From Sporosarcina ureae (GTDB lineage Bacteria; Bacillota; Bacilli; Bacillales_A; Planococcaceae): DNA of 64,000 nt. Numbering within the stretch: the first letter of the stretch is position 1; each line of letters begins with the position of its first letter. The notes below the pieces were generated by a model. That model was given only the letters and a program-made list of their open reading frames with translations. It ran no database searches and was not told where the DNA came from. The translations under genes and the position numbers were made by a program. The stretch is taken from NCBI RefSeq assembly GCF_002101375.1, contig NZ_CP015207.1:310001-374000 (forward strand). Reading direction: 5' to 3'. Of the stretch, positions 9,083-17,530 are shown in pieces.

Positions 9083-9505
9083 TTATTGATTAATCATTTC
9101 AGCTGGGGTAATCGCTTCATTTAGAAGGAATGTCGTACTAATTTTCGTAATGAACCAATTCTCACGTCCCGGTTCCGGATTCTTTTCTACCGTAATCACT
9201 TTATGCCCTTTCCCGAAACTTGCATAAGAAGTGATCAGGTCATAGGCAAGAGTAAATTGTTGCGTTGTTTCACTGATTTTATTTACATGGACAATATGAA
9301 TATTTGACACCCACGGACTCGATTGTCCAGTTATCCAATTATTTTCTACAAATTGCTTTTGTGTTCGTTTTTGAAGTGCTGGAGATAGCACTGCATATTG
9401 AACGGCGCCACTTCGATTTTGCAACCCTAAAATCCATAATTCTATAGTTTGTAAAGGCGTTCTAGTTTGCAATCCATAAATAAATGAACGTAATTGACTA
9501 TCCAT
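9083..9505 (-). CDS. hypothetical protein, small secretion-independent NTF2-like fold possible
   Basis: About 140 aa, not confidently recognised. There is no signal peptide or membrane segment. The middle alternates hydrophobic strands around SPWVSNIHIVHV and ITSYASFGKGHKVITVEK, ending in ENWFITKISTTF. That pattern recalls the NTF2-like 'conserved hypothetical' proteins of Bacillales. I place the start at ATG 9505 because AAAGGTGA lies at the right distance; a GTG at 9517 extends the frame but overlaps that site. It has its own transcription direction relative to the upstream regulator and lies about 110 bases after the next minus-strand gene. Confidence 0.6.
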   Translation of the reverse strand: MDSQLRSFIYGLQTRTPLQTIELWILGLQNRSGAVQYAVLSPALQKRTQKQFVENNWITGQSSPWVSNIHIVHVNKISETTQQFTLAYDLITSYASFGKGHKVITVEKNPEPGRENWFITKISTTFLLNEAITPAEMINQ

Positions 9506-9612
9506 ACGCAGGATCACCTTTCGACATACATTTCTACCATTGTATGTTTTGAAAGAATGTAAAGTTCATATATTAAATGCCGCTCTCGTGCCCAATTAGT
9601 GGATTGATACTA

Positions 9613-10665
9613 TCAATCCACTGATTTTTGTAATTTCGTTTTCAATATTTCCTTGAATTTTTCGGAATCATCTACTCGAATAGCCACTTGCTCATACTTT
9701 TTCTTCATCCCCATGAACAAAACCGCTTCCTGTGGATGTTTTAGTTTTATTATGACGTCCGGATACGTTTTCTCAAAATCGCGTGCTACAAAATCTATCG
9801 TATTCTTCATGAGCTTTTTTTCTAATATGGGACGGTCTTCTATGATTTCATCAATGTCCGTCCACTTTATTTCCATACGTTTCATTAAGCCCAATGAAAC
9901 ATACATGCGATCATGGTCCACTTGTAGAGGGTTAAATCGTATAGCTTGAATGTCTCCTAAAAATAAAACAACGGAATAGATATTTATAACTAAAAGTAGC
10001 AACGATAAAATCAGTGACTTATCATGTAACCACCAATGCACTCCCAACGTTTCAACTACAATTGCATGAATCATCATCACTTGAAAGGCAATTAGACTTG
10101 AATTCTGATGTAGCGTAAACGTATTTTCTTTAGGTAGAGGCTGTTTCTTCCAAAGGCAAAAAGCATAATAGAACATCAGCATTTCTGAACAAATCACTTG
10201 AATAATCGGTTGTTTCCTAACTTTTTGGTCTACTGCATTGGAGAAAGCAAATAAGTGGGGTAAAGAACTCCTCTTCACACTCCGGATAATTTCAGGTAAA
10301 TACTTGAATAGAGTTAACAATAATAATAGTTCAAGCAAAACGAACACAGCTTCCACTACAAAGCCCATTAGAGTAAGCGTTTTAAAAGGGGTTAAATAGT
10401 GCATTGGAATGATAAAGCGAGCGACGATTAGTCCTCCTGCCATTAAAGTAAGGAGATATTTCCAGCTTAGTTTCCGTTGCCACGCTAAAAATAATACTGG
10501 AGCTACAATAGTGAGATCGATGAGAGAACCTAGAACTACAGGATTGGTATTCGCAGGCAAAATGCTGATTCCTAGTGAAGAACGATATAAAGCAAAGTTG
10601 GAAGCCAGTACAAGTAAAAATAGGATAGGCCAAATCATGCGTAAGGATTGTTTATTAAACACCAT
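9613..10665 (-). CDS. membrane protein with C-terminal cytoplasmic PH-like domain
   Basis: About 350 aa. Hydrophobic segments fill the N-terminal two thirds (WPILFLLVLASNFALY, LIDLTIVAPVLFLAW, several more). About 100 cytoplasmic residues follow, with the pattern MEIKWTDIDEI, which looks like a bacterial PH-type domain. Similar Bacillus proteins are annotated only as membrane proteins, sometimes misleadingly as a carotene monooxygenase. The start is set at ATG 10665, with GAGGTG six bases before it. The frame stays open to 10746, but those extra codons lack a ribosome site. Function unknown. Confidence 0.65.
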   Translation of the reverse strand: MVFNKQSLRMIWPILFLLVLASNFALYRSSLGISILPANTNPVVLGSLIDLTIVAPVLFLAWQRKLSWKYLLTLMAGGLIVARFIIPMHYLTPFKTLTLMGFVVEAVFVLLELLLLLTLFKYLPEIIRSVKRSSLPHLFAFSNAVDQKVRKQPIIQVICSEMLMFYYAFCLWKKQPLPKENTFTLHQNSSLIAFQVMMIHAIVVETLGVHWWLHDKSLILSLLLLVINIYSVVLFLGDIQAIRFNPLQVDHDRMYVSLGLMKRMEIKWTDIDEIIEDRPILEKKLMKNTIDFVARDFEKTYPDVIIKLKHPQEAVLFMGMKKKYEQVAIRVDDSEKFKEILKTKLQKSVD

Positions 10666-11040
10666 ACTGTTCACCTCAGGTATTTTCAATTTTTTTCTGC
10701 AATTTACTGATTCAACTCTAACACGGCGCGTGTTGAACAGCCGCAATTATTTATTCGCTAAAATACACTTAATTTAGGCATGAAAATTTGGTAGTAATAC
10801 ATCCAAACGTTTTTCTGCTTTTAGTATAGATTTTCCGTTACTTCTTCTAGTTCATATTCATCTAGTGGTTCGTGCTCCCAAAGCCTATTCATTCCACAAA
10901 AAACGGCCATAAAAGCATATGAAGTTACTGAGCTCTGATTAAATCTGATTGTTAGTTTACATAATATTATTATTCTGATTTCGTCTTATGTGAAAACTCA
11001 TGCTATGGATACAATGAAGTAATCAGAGATCGCGTTCACT
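10666..11040. other. intergenic stretch with a possible gene fragment
   Basis: On the minus strand a frame ending at the TAA at 10821-10823 reads as a plausible acidic peptide (LWEHEPLDEYELEEVTENLY) over about 30 codons. It has no ribosome site and fades upstream into AT-rich sequence. It may be the 3' remnant of a lost gene. Nothing else is supportable here. Confidence 0.3.
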
Positions 11041-11403
11041 TCATTTAAGACGGGTTTCCAAGGATTCGATAGCCAGTTTAAGTGCGATGACACGACGCTC
11101 ATTTAACGTTTTTTGAGGACTGCCATCCTTTGCTTTTGCTAATTGTTTTTCAATAGATGGAATGATACGTTGTAGAATATCCTTAGATTGTAAGATCTCT
11201 TCTTTAGTATAGAAGAAATCTACACCATTCCAAACGTCTTTTACGCTCTCTAACCCAACTTTTATAGCGTCACGTCGTTTTTCTACAAGTGTTGTATTGG
11301 AACCTTTTTCCGTCATACTTTTATAAGCATTCGAAAGTTTATGAAACGTTGATTCTAAAGATTTTATGGTCATTTCTTGTATTTCTCGGCTAACCGTTTT
11401 CAT
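11041..11403 (-). CDS. hypothetical helical protein, 120 aa
   Basis: A soluble, highly charged and almost entirely helical 120-aa protein, not recognised as a named family. It has two similar basic segments, LVEKRRDAIKVGLESV and LNERRVIALKLAIESLE, about 55 residues apart. This suggests an internal repeat of a helix-turn-helix hairpin. The ATG at 11403 has AGAGGAG eight bases upstream, so it is probably expressed. It stands alone with no operon partners. Function unknown. Confidence 0.6.
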   Translation of the reverse strand: MKTVSREIQEMTIKSLESTFHKLSNAYKSMTEKGSNTTLVEKRRDAIKVGLESVKDVWNGVDFFYTKEEILQSKDILQRIIPSIEKQLAKAKDGSPQKTLNERRVIALKLAIESLETRLK

Positions 11404-11877
11404 CTATGAATCTCCTCTTTCTAATTTAGTCGTCCAACAGTTCATACTTTTTTAGAGCAATATGGCAGGATGCTAGCGCGGCGCCTATTCAACAACTGGA
11501 TATAGATTTTATTTTACTGCTTGTTGTTTTTTATCTTTTCATTATGAAGATTTTGTTACTCATGAGACCTTCACCACCTTTGGACACGTAAATGGTCTTT
11601 GAAATCATCAACTAGCTTGTTCGAGAAACAAATATATTTCTACTATTCATACGTTCATAACCTGTGAAAGGGTTCGTTTTTTTCAGATGTGTTGAATTCA
11701 TGCTACTATGTTTCAACGTTTTTATTCCACTCTACTATGTACTCCACTGTAGGTATCCATAAAACCAAATTCTCGTAAAGTGATGTAAAAGAAAAGCATC
11801 GCTATATGCGATGCTAGTGTACGCCCTCGTCCGATGTGAATCCGCTCATCATTTCAGCATGTTTACCACTCACCGAA
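11404..11877. other. gene-free gap, 474 bases
   Basis: The stretch holds a terminator for the nucleotidase gene at its right end (listed separately). On the minus strand near 11580-11630 a short frame reads NKLVDDFKDHLRVQRW and then stops, probably a gene remnant. I found no convincing promoter or complete ORF. Confidence 0.35.
11781..11815 (-). terminator. rho-independent terminator of the 5'-nucleotidase gene
   Basis: AGCATCGC and GCGATGCT form a perfect eight-base stem with loop TATAT. On the minus strand it is followed by TTTCTTTTA. It lies about 60 bases after the stop at 11878. Confidence 0.8.
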
Positions 11878-13818
11878 TCAACTATTTTTTTTGCGCTTCC
11901 TCACAATAAACGTCACAAGCAAAGCCACTAGGCCGACAACTGTGAGTACGATCGCATAGATGGTTAGGATTATCCCGTTCGGATTTTTGAGGATGGCCCA
12001 AATATTTGAATCATGCTCTACGATTTTTCTACCATGTGTTTGCTCGTAATATGGTGGTACTTGTGCGACACCGTTCATCTTTTTAAAGGATTTGAAGTAA
12101 TTTGCAATGGCATACCATTCTTTCACTTCTTGGTGCTCATTCATATACACGATGTGGTCTTCAAAATTTGTCACCGGTGTACCTTCTTTTGTCTTTGGCA
12201 CAACCGATAGGATGCCAAAAGATTTTTCATTTACAAACGGAAGCATTTGAACGGAGTATAAGCCGCCAACCACGCGGTAAAGCTTTTCATCGTCAATTTC
12301 TTCGTTTGTCCCATCCATAGATTGCAAACTGATATCCGTGACTTTATTGAAAATGAAGCGATTTGTATTAAACGTGTACCGTAAACCTGCGATATACAAT
12401 TGAACTTCATTCATAATAGGAGTAATCGAAGCATCGACTTCTGCAATGGTCTTCAATTCTTTGCCGGTCAAATAAATGTCTACAAGCGGATAGCCAGAGA
12501 TTTCATCGGGACCGATTCCTAAAGAATTCACATTAAAAACGTTTGAAACGGTGATGTCGCCTTTGCTGAAGGTATCTCTAATCGTACCCACTGGAACAAC
12601 CGCGGCAGCGATCGGTTCATAGTCCTTTCCTTCCAATTGCTGAATCATGTGAATGAAGGAGTCGCCTATTAAATTTCCAATAGGTTCTTCTTTTTGCTCG
12701 ATTCCTAACTTGGAAAAACGCGCGAAATCGAACGGTGAATAGGCTAACACTTCATCAAACTTCATTCCAAAATCATTGAGGTAGTTCTCTTGTATCGATT
12801 TTTTGTATGTATCGATTGTTTTAGTGATCGTTGAATCTACAGAAAGAGAATCGTCAATTGGCCGTAATTCATAATGATTAGCTGTCCATTTATTGGTTTC
12901 ATTTCGTGTAATACGGAGGACGCCAAGATTTTCTCCATATTGCCCCGCCGAGCCTAAGATAGTAGTACCTACAATAACCGGTTCCTCAAATGTAGTATGA
13001 CTATGTCCACTAATTATGACATCAATATCAGGAACTTTCTTTGCAATCATTTCATCTTCGGACTGCGACGGAATTTCCGACGTACCTGAATGTGAAAGAG
13101 CGATGACTAGATCTACATGTTCTTCATTCTTCAATGTCGCCACCGTGGACTTGGCACTTTCAACCGCGTCATCAAACGTCACACCGGACATCGGCGCATT
13201 GCCAGCTGCTTCTTCTCCCATTAACCCAACGATGCCAATTTTAATCCCTTTACGTTCTATTACCATATAATCTTTTACGTCATAATCGCCCATCGATTTT
13301 TTTAACGCTTGAATGTTGCGAGGCATCTTGCCGTCCTCATCTGTCGGGAAAATCGTATTCGAAGCGACAATACTAGGCAATTTTTCCCCACTGTCTTTCG
13401 CAGCGCGTAAACTACTCGCTAAACCTTCTGCTCTAAAGTCAAATTCATGATTCCCCAAAGTCGTCACGTCATACCCCATCCGCCCCATCATCTGTAATCC
13501 GGGTGCATCAGTTGCGTAAATCGTTTGGAACAATGTGCCCATTGCGAAATCACCCGCGTCAACTAGAATCGCATCCGGATCTTTCTCTTTTTGCTCAACA
13601 ATCGCGCTATGTAATCTAGCATATCCGCCGACGGATTTCTTCTTTTCTCCTCTATCTACTTCAAATGGAAGGAAGTTGTCATGTAAATCATGCGTAAAAA
13701 GAATAGTGATTGATTCTTCTGCTGATTCCGCTTTTCCTTTTGGAACATCTAGAGTGAAGATGGTTACTAGGAGCAGAATGATTGAAATGGACTTGACTAG
13801 TAAATGAGTAATTAACAT
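11878..13818 (-). CDS. surface-anchored 5'-nucleotidase / metallophosphoesterase
   Basis: A 646-aa exported enzyme of the UshA/YfkN-type 5'-nucleotidase family, which releases phosphate from extracellular nucleotides. A signal peptide covers about residues 1-30. The metallophosphatase core shows FTHDLHDNF, DAGDFAMG, TLGNHEFDF, SHSG and SGHSHTTF, all with the expected Asp/His/Asn metal ligands. The 5'-nucleotidase C-terminal domain spans roughly 330-560. A single C-terminal transmembrane helix followed by RKRKKNS anchors it to the membrane. B. subtilis YfkN is much longer because it is a fusion; this is the single-domain form. The ribosome site AAAGGAGG is unusually close to ATG 13818. Confidence 0.9.
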   Translation of the reverse strand: MLITHLLVKSISIILLLVTIFTLDVPKGKAESAEESITILFTHDLHDNFLPFEVDRGEKKKSVGGYARLHSAIVEQKEKDPDAILVDAGDFAMGTLFQTIYATDAPGLQMMGRMGYDVTTLGNHEFDFRAEGLASSLRAAKDSGEKLPSIVASNTIFPTDEDGKMPRNIQALKKSMGDYDVKDYMVIERKGIKIGIVGLMGEEAAGNAPMSGVTFDDAVESAKSTVATLKNEEHVDLVIALSHSGTSEIPSQSEDEMIAKKVPDIDVIISGHSHTTFEEPVIVGTTILGSAGQYGENLGVLRITRNETNKWTANHYELRPIDDSLSVDSTITKTIDTYKKSIQENYLNDFGMKFDEVLAYSPFDFARFSKLGIEQKEEPIGNLIGDSFIHMIQQLEGKDYEPIAAAVVPVGTIRDTFSKGDITVSNVFNVNSLGIGPDEISGYPLVDIYLTGKELKTIAEVDASITPIMNEVQLYIAGLRYTFNTNRFIFNKVTDISLQSMDGTNEEIDDEKLYRVVGGLYSVQMLPFVNEKSFGILSVVPKTKEGTPVTNFEDHIVYMNEHQEVKEWYAIANYFKSFKKMNGVAQVPPYYEQTHGRKIVEHDSNIWAILKNPNGIILTIYAIVLTVVGLVALLVTFIVRKRKKNS

Positions 13819-13854
13819 ATCCTCCTTTCCATAATGTTTACGAATAAAATGTAC

Positions 13855-14571
13855 TTATTGTATACTATCAAGCTTAAACTTCACGCCGATTCTCTCATCT
13901 GGTGATAATTGGTTTTTCCATAGATCATAGCTTTTTTTCATCATTTCCTGGGAAAGTTTTTCTGCTTGCTGATCATCGCCTAATAATGCAACGGACAATA
14001 ACTTTTTATAATAACTGAGTGAAGCTTCACGACGAAATGAACTTTCAAAGTATTTTAACGCCATTTTCACGTACGCTGGTTCAAAGCTGTTTAGCACGAG
14101 CGAAAAGAGCGGATTTTCTGACAATCTAGCTAACTCCTTTTGAACTTTCCAGTCATATAACGCAAAAGCTTCCGCTGTATCTAGTAACTCATCGATTTCA
14201 GCTAGTACACCCACTACTTTAGGATAATTAAGCAGTACCGCTTTTTTTACATATTGAGGTGTTAGTGCAATACGTAATTCCAAAAAGTAGAGAACGAAAG
14301 CGTCTGGCACTTGATCGACATACTCAATAATATCAACGATTGTAGTAATATTTCCTCCGTTCCAATAATCATTGACGACAGCGCGTTGACCTTTTCGTAA
14401 CGTCAGCCAACCACCGTGACTCAAGCGCTGTAAGACTTCTCGAATGGCGGGACGTCCCAGTTGATACATTGCGGCCAATTCTCTTTCCGTCTCGATTTGA
14501 CTTCCCGCCAAATATTCTCCTTGAAGAATTGCTTTGATCAGTTCTTTTTCAACAGTTACTGTTCGATTCAT
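13855..14571 (-). CDS. FadR-type GntR-family fatty-acid regulator
   Basis: A 238-aa protein with an N-terminal winged helix (about 8-70; ETERELAAMYQLGRPAIREVLQRL, split here as ETERELAAMY and GRPAIREVLQRL). The C-terminal helical domain resembles the acyl-CoA-binding domain of E. coli FadR: AEAFALYDWKVQKELA, ENPLFSLVLNSF and a matching total length. Firmicutes normally use an unrelated TetR-type FadR, so this form is noteworthy. It is cotranscribed, 12 bases after a fatty-acid-hydroxylase-family gene whose promoter carries FadR-like operators. It probably represses that unit and is released by long-chain acyl-CoA. The effector is inferred from the family. Confidence 0.82.
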   Translation of the reverse strand: MNRTVTVEKELIKAILQGEYLAGSQIETERELAAMYQLGRPAIREVLQRLSHGGWLTLRKGQRAVVNDYWNGGNITTIVDIIEYVDQVPDAFVLYFLELRIALTPQYVKKAVLLNYPKVVGVLAEIDELLDTAEAFALYDWKVQKELARLSENPLFSLVLNSFEPAYVKMALKYFESSFRREASLSYYKKLLSVALLGDDQQAEKLSQEMMKKSYDLWKNQLSPDERIGVKFKLDSIQ

Positions 14572-14583
14572 AGATCGGTCTCC

Positions 14584-15198
14584 TTACGTACGATTCTCTA
14601 GGTTTTTAGCGGTATCGCTTTTTTCAACTACTTTCTGATCTTTATACGTTCCGAACGTTTTATCGATAGCCGTATGTGTTACACCAAACCAGTAGTTTTC
14701 ATTTTTAAAATGATGCCAAAGATGCGCTTTTTTAATACGTCTCCCCATTTCAGTACGTGGTTGAACAGGACGATGCGCAATATAATGTTTCCATTCATAA
14801 TACATGAAATAGACAATGATTCCCGCAAGATAAGCCATCGTGAACGGAAAACTATTGGTTATTAAATAGAAAATTAATGCAAACATGGTGAAGCCGGGTA
14901 AACTGAACCAAATCGGCAAGAACAATAGTTTTAAATTCGCCGGATCTACGTGATGATCAAAGTGTAAGCGCTTAATCGTTTTCAGTAAAAATGGATTTGT
15001 CGGCGTTTTCATATGAAATAAAAACCTATGAATCATATACTCACTCATTGCATAAGTAGCCATCCCTATTACAAAGGAGATCCACACACCAACGGAGTAA
15101 GCATGTAAAAAAGTATAGACTATGAGCGGAATAAATAGCACCAGCATTATAGTGATATCTGGAAACGTGATGAACTCTTTTATATATTTTGTATTCAT
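14584..15198 (-). CDS. sterol desaturase / fatty-acid hydroxylase family membrane protein
   Basis: A 204-aa integral membrane di-iron enzyme. The histidine boxes are visible in order: HRFLFH, HFDHH, HYIAHRP, HLWHH and THTA. Four hydrophobic segments surround them. The family hydroxylates or desaturates lipids, fatty acids or carotenoids; the substrate here is unknown. Pairing with a FadR-type regulator suggests an acyl-lipid substrate. The ATG at 15198 has a good AGGAGG site, and a vegetative-type promoter with operators lies just upstream. Confidence 0.85.
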   Translation of the reverse strand: MNTKYIKEFITFPDITIMLVLFIPLIVYTFLHAYSVGVWISFVIGMATYAMSEYMIHRFLFHMKTPTNPFLLKTIKRLHFDHHVDPANLKLLFLPIWFSLPGFTMFALIFYLITNSFPFTMAYLAGIIVYFMYYEWKHYIAHRPVQPRTEMGRRIKKAHLWHHFKNENYWFGVTHTAIDKTFGTYKDQKVVEKSDTAKNLENRT

Positions 15199-15258
15199 GA
15201 ACCGTCCTCCTATCCTATAGTCAATTAATTTATGAAGCTGTTTAACTAGTAGTGTATG

Positions 15259-15293
15259 CTTGGTAAGACCAGAATTATTCTTGGAGTTACCAA
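15259..15293 (-). promoter_or_regulatory. FadR-like operators
   Basis: CTTGGTAAGACCAGA (15259-15273) closely matches the CTGGTACGACCAG core of E. coli FadR sites. A second dyad, TTGGAGTTACCAA, lies at 15281-15293 and overlaps the predicted transcription start. A TTGGTCAA half-site lies at 15316-15323. All are in the promoter of the hydroxylase-fadR unit, consistent with autorepression. Confidence 0.65.
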
Positions 15294-15294
15294 C

Positions 15295-15323
15295 ACTATA
15301 TAGGATTCGGAATTGTTGGTCAA
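15295..15323 (-). promoter_or_regulatory. sigma-A promoter of the hydroxylase-fadR operon
   Basis: On the minus strand TTGACC (15323-15318) and TATAGT (15300-15295) are separated by exactly 17 bases. The inferred start is near 15288, inside the operator region. Confidence 0.7.
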
Positions 15324-15336
15324 TAACTTATAAAAA

Positions 15337-15384
15337 AGTACCAGGTCCCGACACGATGCTGAATTGTGTCGGGATCTGATACCT
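15337..15384. repeat. REP-like 47-bp palindromic element, full copy
   Basis: Near-perfect palindrome of the form GTACCAGGTCCCGACAC ... GTGTCGGGATCTGATACC. It belongs to a family with about ten full or partial copies between 15.3 and 28.1 kb. Confidence 0.8.
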
Positions 15385-15550
15385 CTTACTAAAGCAATTG
15401 TCTACCACTATTTTTCGAAGCGAGTAAACTCTCGCTAAGCCTTTTAACTCCTTCCTTTAAAAGGAAGGAAATTGTTATGTAAATCACAGTGAACAAGACC
15501 GCGCTGGATTCTTCGATCAAATCAGACTATTCTATAATTCCATACATTAA

Positions 15551-15620
15551 AAAAGTGCCTGTGTATGAAACTTTCACGAGTGTTTACACATTCTCGTTCG
15601 TTTCATACACAGGCACTTTT
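15551..15620. repeat. long perfect inverted repeat (21-bp arms)
   Basis: Arms at 15551-15571 and 15600-15620 are exact reverse complements (AAAAGTGCCTGTGTATGAAA and partner) around a 28-base loop that can itself pair. It starts 16 bases beyond the stop of the minus-strand DUF1801 gene. On that strand it ends in TTTT, so it may act as its terminator. The size suggests a mobile hairpin or structured RNA. Confidence 0.75.
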
Positions 15621-15635
15621 ACTATCATTCCTATT

Positions 15636-16007
15636 TTATTTACGCCAAAAGTTTGTACAATCAATTTTGTCTTCCATGTTAAATTCGATCAATTTCTCCA
15701 ACAACCCAAAATGAATTGGCTCATTCCACTTGATTCTAAACAAACCACTTGTAGCGCTATAGCCCGCTTCTGCAATTTCATCTGCAAAGCGCGCAATTCC
15801 TGCTGGTTCAGGTGAAATGCTCATATGATGCTTTGCGATAGAAATACCAATAATAAATGTGCCATGGTCAGAGAACATAGGTGTATTCCACTTCATTTGC
15901 GGCTCCAAATTTGGGAATGTAGTAGTAACCCACGCCAACACTTGCTCTACACGATGACGTTGTTCGGGAGAATCGATACCCGCTATATATTGCTTGAATA
16001 TTTCCAT
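15636..16007 (-). CDS. DUF1801 / YdhG-like 'iron chaperone' family protein
   Basis: A 123-aa cytosolic protein of the DUF1801 family, which has a frataxin-like fold. Bacillus relatives (YdhG/Fra) are linked to iron delivery. Recognisable features are the N-terminal YIAGIDSPEQRHRVEQVL, the central MKWNTPMF, and SPEPAGIARF. The length is as expected for the family. The ATG at 16007 has AGGAGG seven bases upstream. It is a single-gene unit ending in a long hairpin. The iron function is family-level only. Confidence 0.8.
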   Translation of the reverse strand: MEIFKQYIAGIDSPEQRHRVEQVLAWVTTTFPNLEPQMKWNTPMFSDHGTFIIGISIAKHHMSISPEPAGIARFADEIAEAGYSATSGLFRIKWNEPIHFGLLEKLIEFNMEDKIDCTNFWRK

Positions 16008-16090
16008 GAGGAGACCTCCTAAATTGATTTAAAACTTACTAAATAACCATCATATTTAGTATACAATACAAGTGCTCCTCCTTGGTGAAA

Positions 16091-16112
16091 GTATCGCGTC
16101 CCGACGCGATTC
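16091..16112. repeat. partial REP-like element
   Basis: GTATCGCGTCCCGACGCGATTC resembles the left half of the 47-bp family; the right half is missing. Confidence 0.45.
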
Positions 16113-16154
16113 TAATAGTTTCCGAAACCGGTATTGAAAACGAAGCAGTAACTA

Positions 16155-16838
16155 CTAATATAGTCCGGTACCACTTAATTGCAGCAAGGTGGTCACAATA
16201 TATCTTTTGCCTAGCTCCTCGTCATCAAAAGTTTTTTCGTTAAAAATCTGTCCTCTCTCCCTGAAAAAAGTGTACCATTTGCCATCCTCCTGATAATAAT
16301 GGAAGCCCTCACCCCGCCCCTTTTTGTCTATTGATACACTTTGGGGAAGTCCATGGATAGTAATATACTCATAGACCTCCTGATTACTTACTGTAAAGAC
16401 TTCGGCATATTTACGAGTTCTCATATCATTCACACCCAAATTTTCACAAGCAAAGTTTAAGGCATTTCCATAAAGCAGAACACGTATTTGCGTTTCTTTA
16501 TCAATTAAATTGCTATACTCTTTCTTGGGTTGTTCTTTGATCCAGTAACGATCTGGTAACCCACTTTCATCAAATAAGTTCCCAAGATACTTAATTGCCT
16601 CTTTCCAGTTAGGGAACACAGTAAAAGGATGAGGCATTTGACCTTCTTCGTTCCACACCGCCCAATGTCCATCAATCAGTTCCGTCGCAAACCAAAAAGC
16701 ATCCGTTTCAGTATAGAAAATCCCGTAGGAATTTTCTTGTATTTCCTTCCATGATTTATAGCCCAGCAATGTTGCAAACTCTGTCGCAAGCGGTCCATAG
16801 TCTCTAGTAAAAAGTTTTTTGAAAAACTTCCCAACCAT
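16155..16838 (-). CDS. hypothetical protein, possible immunity protein
   Basis: A 227-aa soluble protein, not firmly recognised. It is rich in aromatic residues, with HWAVWNEEGQ, FPNWKEAIKYL and GEGFHYYQEDGKWYTFF. These patterns recall small immunity proteins of polymorphic toxin systems. It is the most distal member of a minus-strand run of toxin and immunity remnants (16.1-20.6 kb), which supports that reading. The start is placed at ATG 16838 because GAGG lies nine bases upstream; an ATG at 16853 has no ribosome site. Confidence 0.5.
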   Translation of the reverse strand: MVGKFFKKLFTRDYGPLATEFATLLGYKSWKEIQENSYGIFYTETDAFWFATELIDGHWAVWNEEGQMPHPFTVFPNWKEAIKYLGNLFDESGLPDRYWIKEQPKKEYSNLIDKETQIRVLLYGNALNFACENLGVNDMRTRKYAEVFTVSNQEVYEYITIHGLPQSVSIDKKGRGEGFHYYQEDGKWYTFFRERGQIFNEKTFDDEELGKRYIVTTLLQLSGTGLY

Positions 16839-16969
16839 ATTGTCAGTCCTCATTTCATCTTTACCGTAATATCACTTCTTATTAGACGTTAGAAATGTAG
16901 TTTACAATAACTGAAGAATTATTAGAGTAAATATATTTGTAGTTAACTTTAACATATAGGAGGAAATGG

Positions 16970-17149
16970 ATGAAATTATTTTCTAGATACAGCGAACCTA
17001 AGTTTAAAAAATTAACCCATAAAAAGCTGTATGAGCGACTGTCATGTAAGTTAATGCCTGCCCTTGCACCTAGTAGAACTTTGGAAGTCGCCACGTCATT
17101 GATGAAGGTATTAGGTCCCGACACAATTCTGAATTGTGTCAGAGCTTAG
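16970..17149 (+). CDS. small ORF whose 3' end runs into a REP element (truncated gene?)
   Basis: A 59-codon frame with an excellent AGGAGG site six bases before ATG 16970. The first 46 residues are basic and look coding (KFKKLTHKKLYERLSCKLMP). The last 13 codons are read from the REP-like palindrome at 17107-17153. This suggests that insertion or rearrangement at the element cut off the original 3' end. It is on the plus strand, opposite to its neighbours. Not recognised. Confidence 0.4.
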   Translation: MKLFSRYSEPKFKKLTHKKLYERLSCKLMPALAPSRTLEVATSLMKVLGPDTILNCVRA

Positions 17150-17153
17150 TACC
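17107..17153. repeat. REP-like 47-bp palindromic element, full copy
   Basis: GGTATTAGGTCCCGACACAA followed by its imperfect reverse complement ending in TTAGTACC. The inner arms CCGACACAATTC / GAATTGTGTC pair almost perfectly. Confidence 0.8.
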
Positions 17154-17206
17154 GTAATCGAATGTTTAAACATTCGCATTAGTTTTGCGCATGAATACTC
17201 TTCTTA

Positions 17207-17505
17207 CTATTGCTTTTTATATTGGATGATAAACGAGCCAAGTACGCTTTCTACTTCTTCTACTTTCACGATCAACTCTTCGCCTTCTTTTACATTCGGA
17301 TTGCTACTTAATACAAAGTTCAAATAATTTGTGCTTCCTCAAAAAACAGAAAACCGTTTATATCTGGACTTTTGTATGATAGTCTCACCACCATAGCAAT
17401 TGGAAATTTCTAAACTTCATTCTCCTCTGTTACTCCCATGTCTACTAAAACCGAAGTAGCCTATTCTTCATGTTCGGTAAAAATCACTCCCCATTTTTCT
17501 GACAT
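17207..17505 (-). pseudogene. DUF695-like gene, degraded
   Basis: A good ribosome site (TTGGAGG) precedes ATG 17505. The frame then reads MSEKWGVIFTEHEE, hits a TAG, and continues ATSVLVDMGVTEENEV. After another TAG it continues KFPIAMVVRLSYKSPDINGF and then FFEEAQII. A frameshift leads into NPNVKEGEELIVKVEEVE and a final stop at 17207. The order W..., S.LVD, hydrophobic strand, P..NGF, EE matches DUF695 proteins, which occur in toxin/immunity neighbourhoods. Two stops plus a frameshift make it clearly dead. Confidence 0.6.
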
Positions 17506-17530
17506 ATAGAGACCTCCAATTATTTCCACT

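Noticed and set aside
16882-17124. 80-codon minus-strand frame
   Set aside because: Opposite to a better plus-strand ORF with a strong ribosome site and reads through a REP element; composition is not protein-like.
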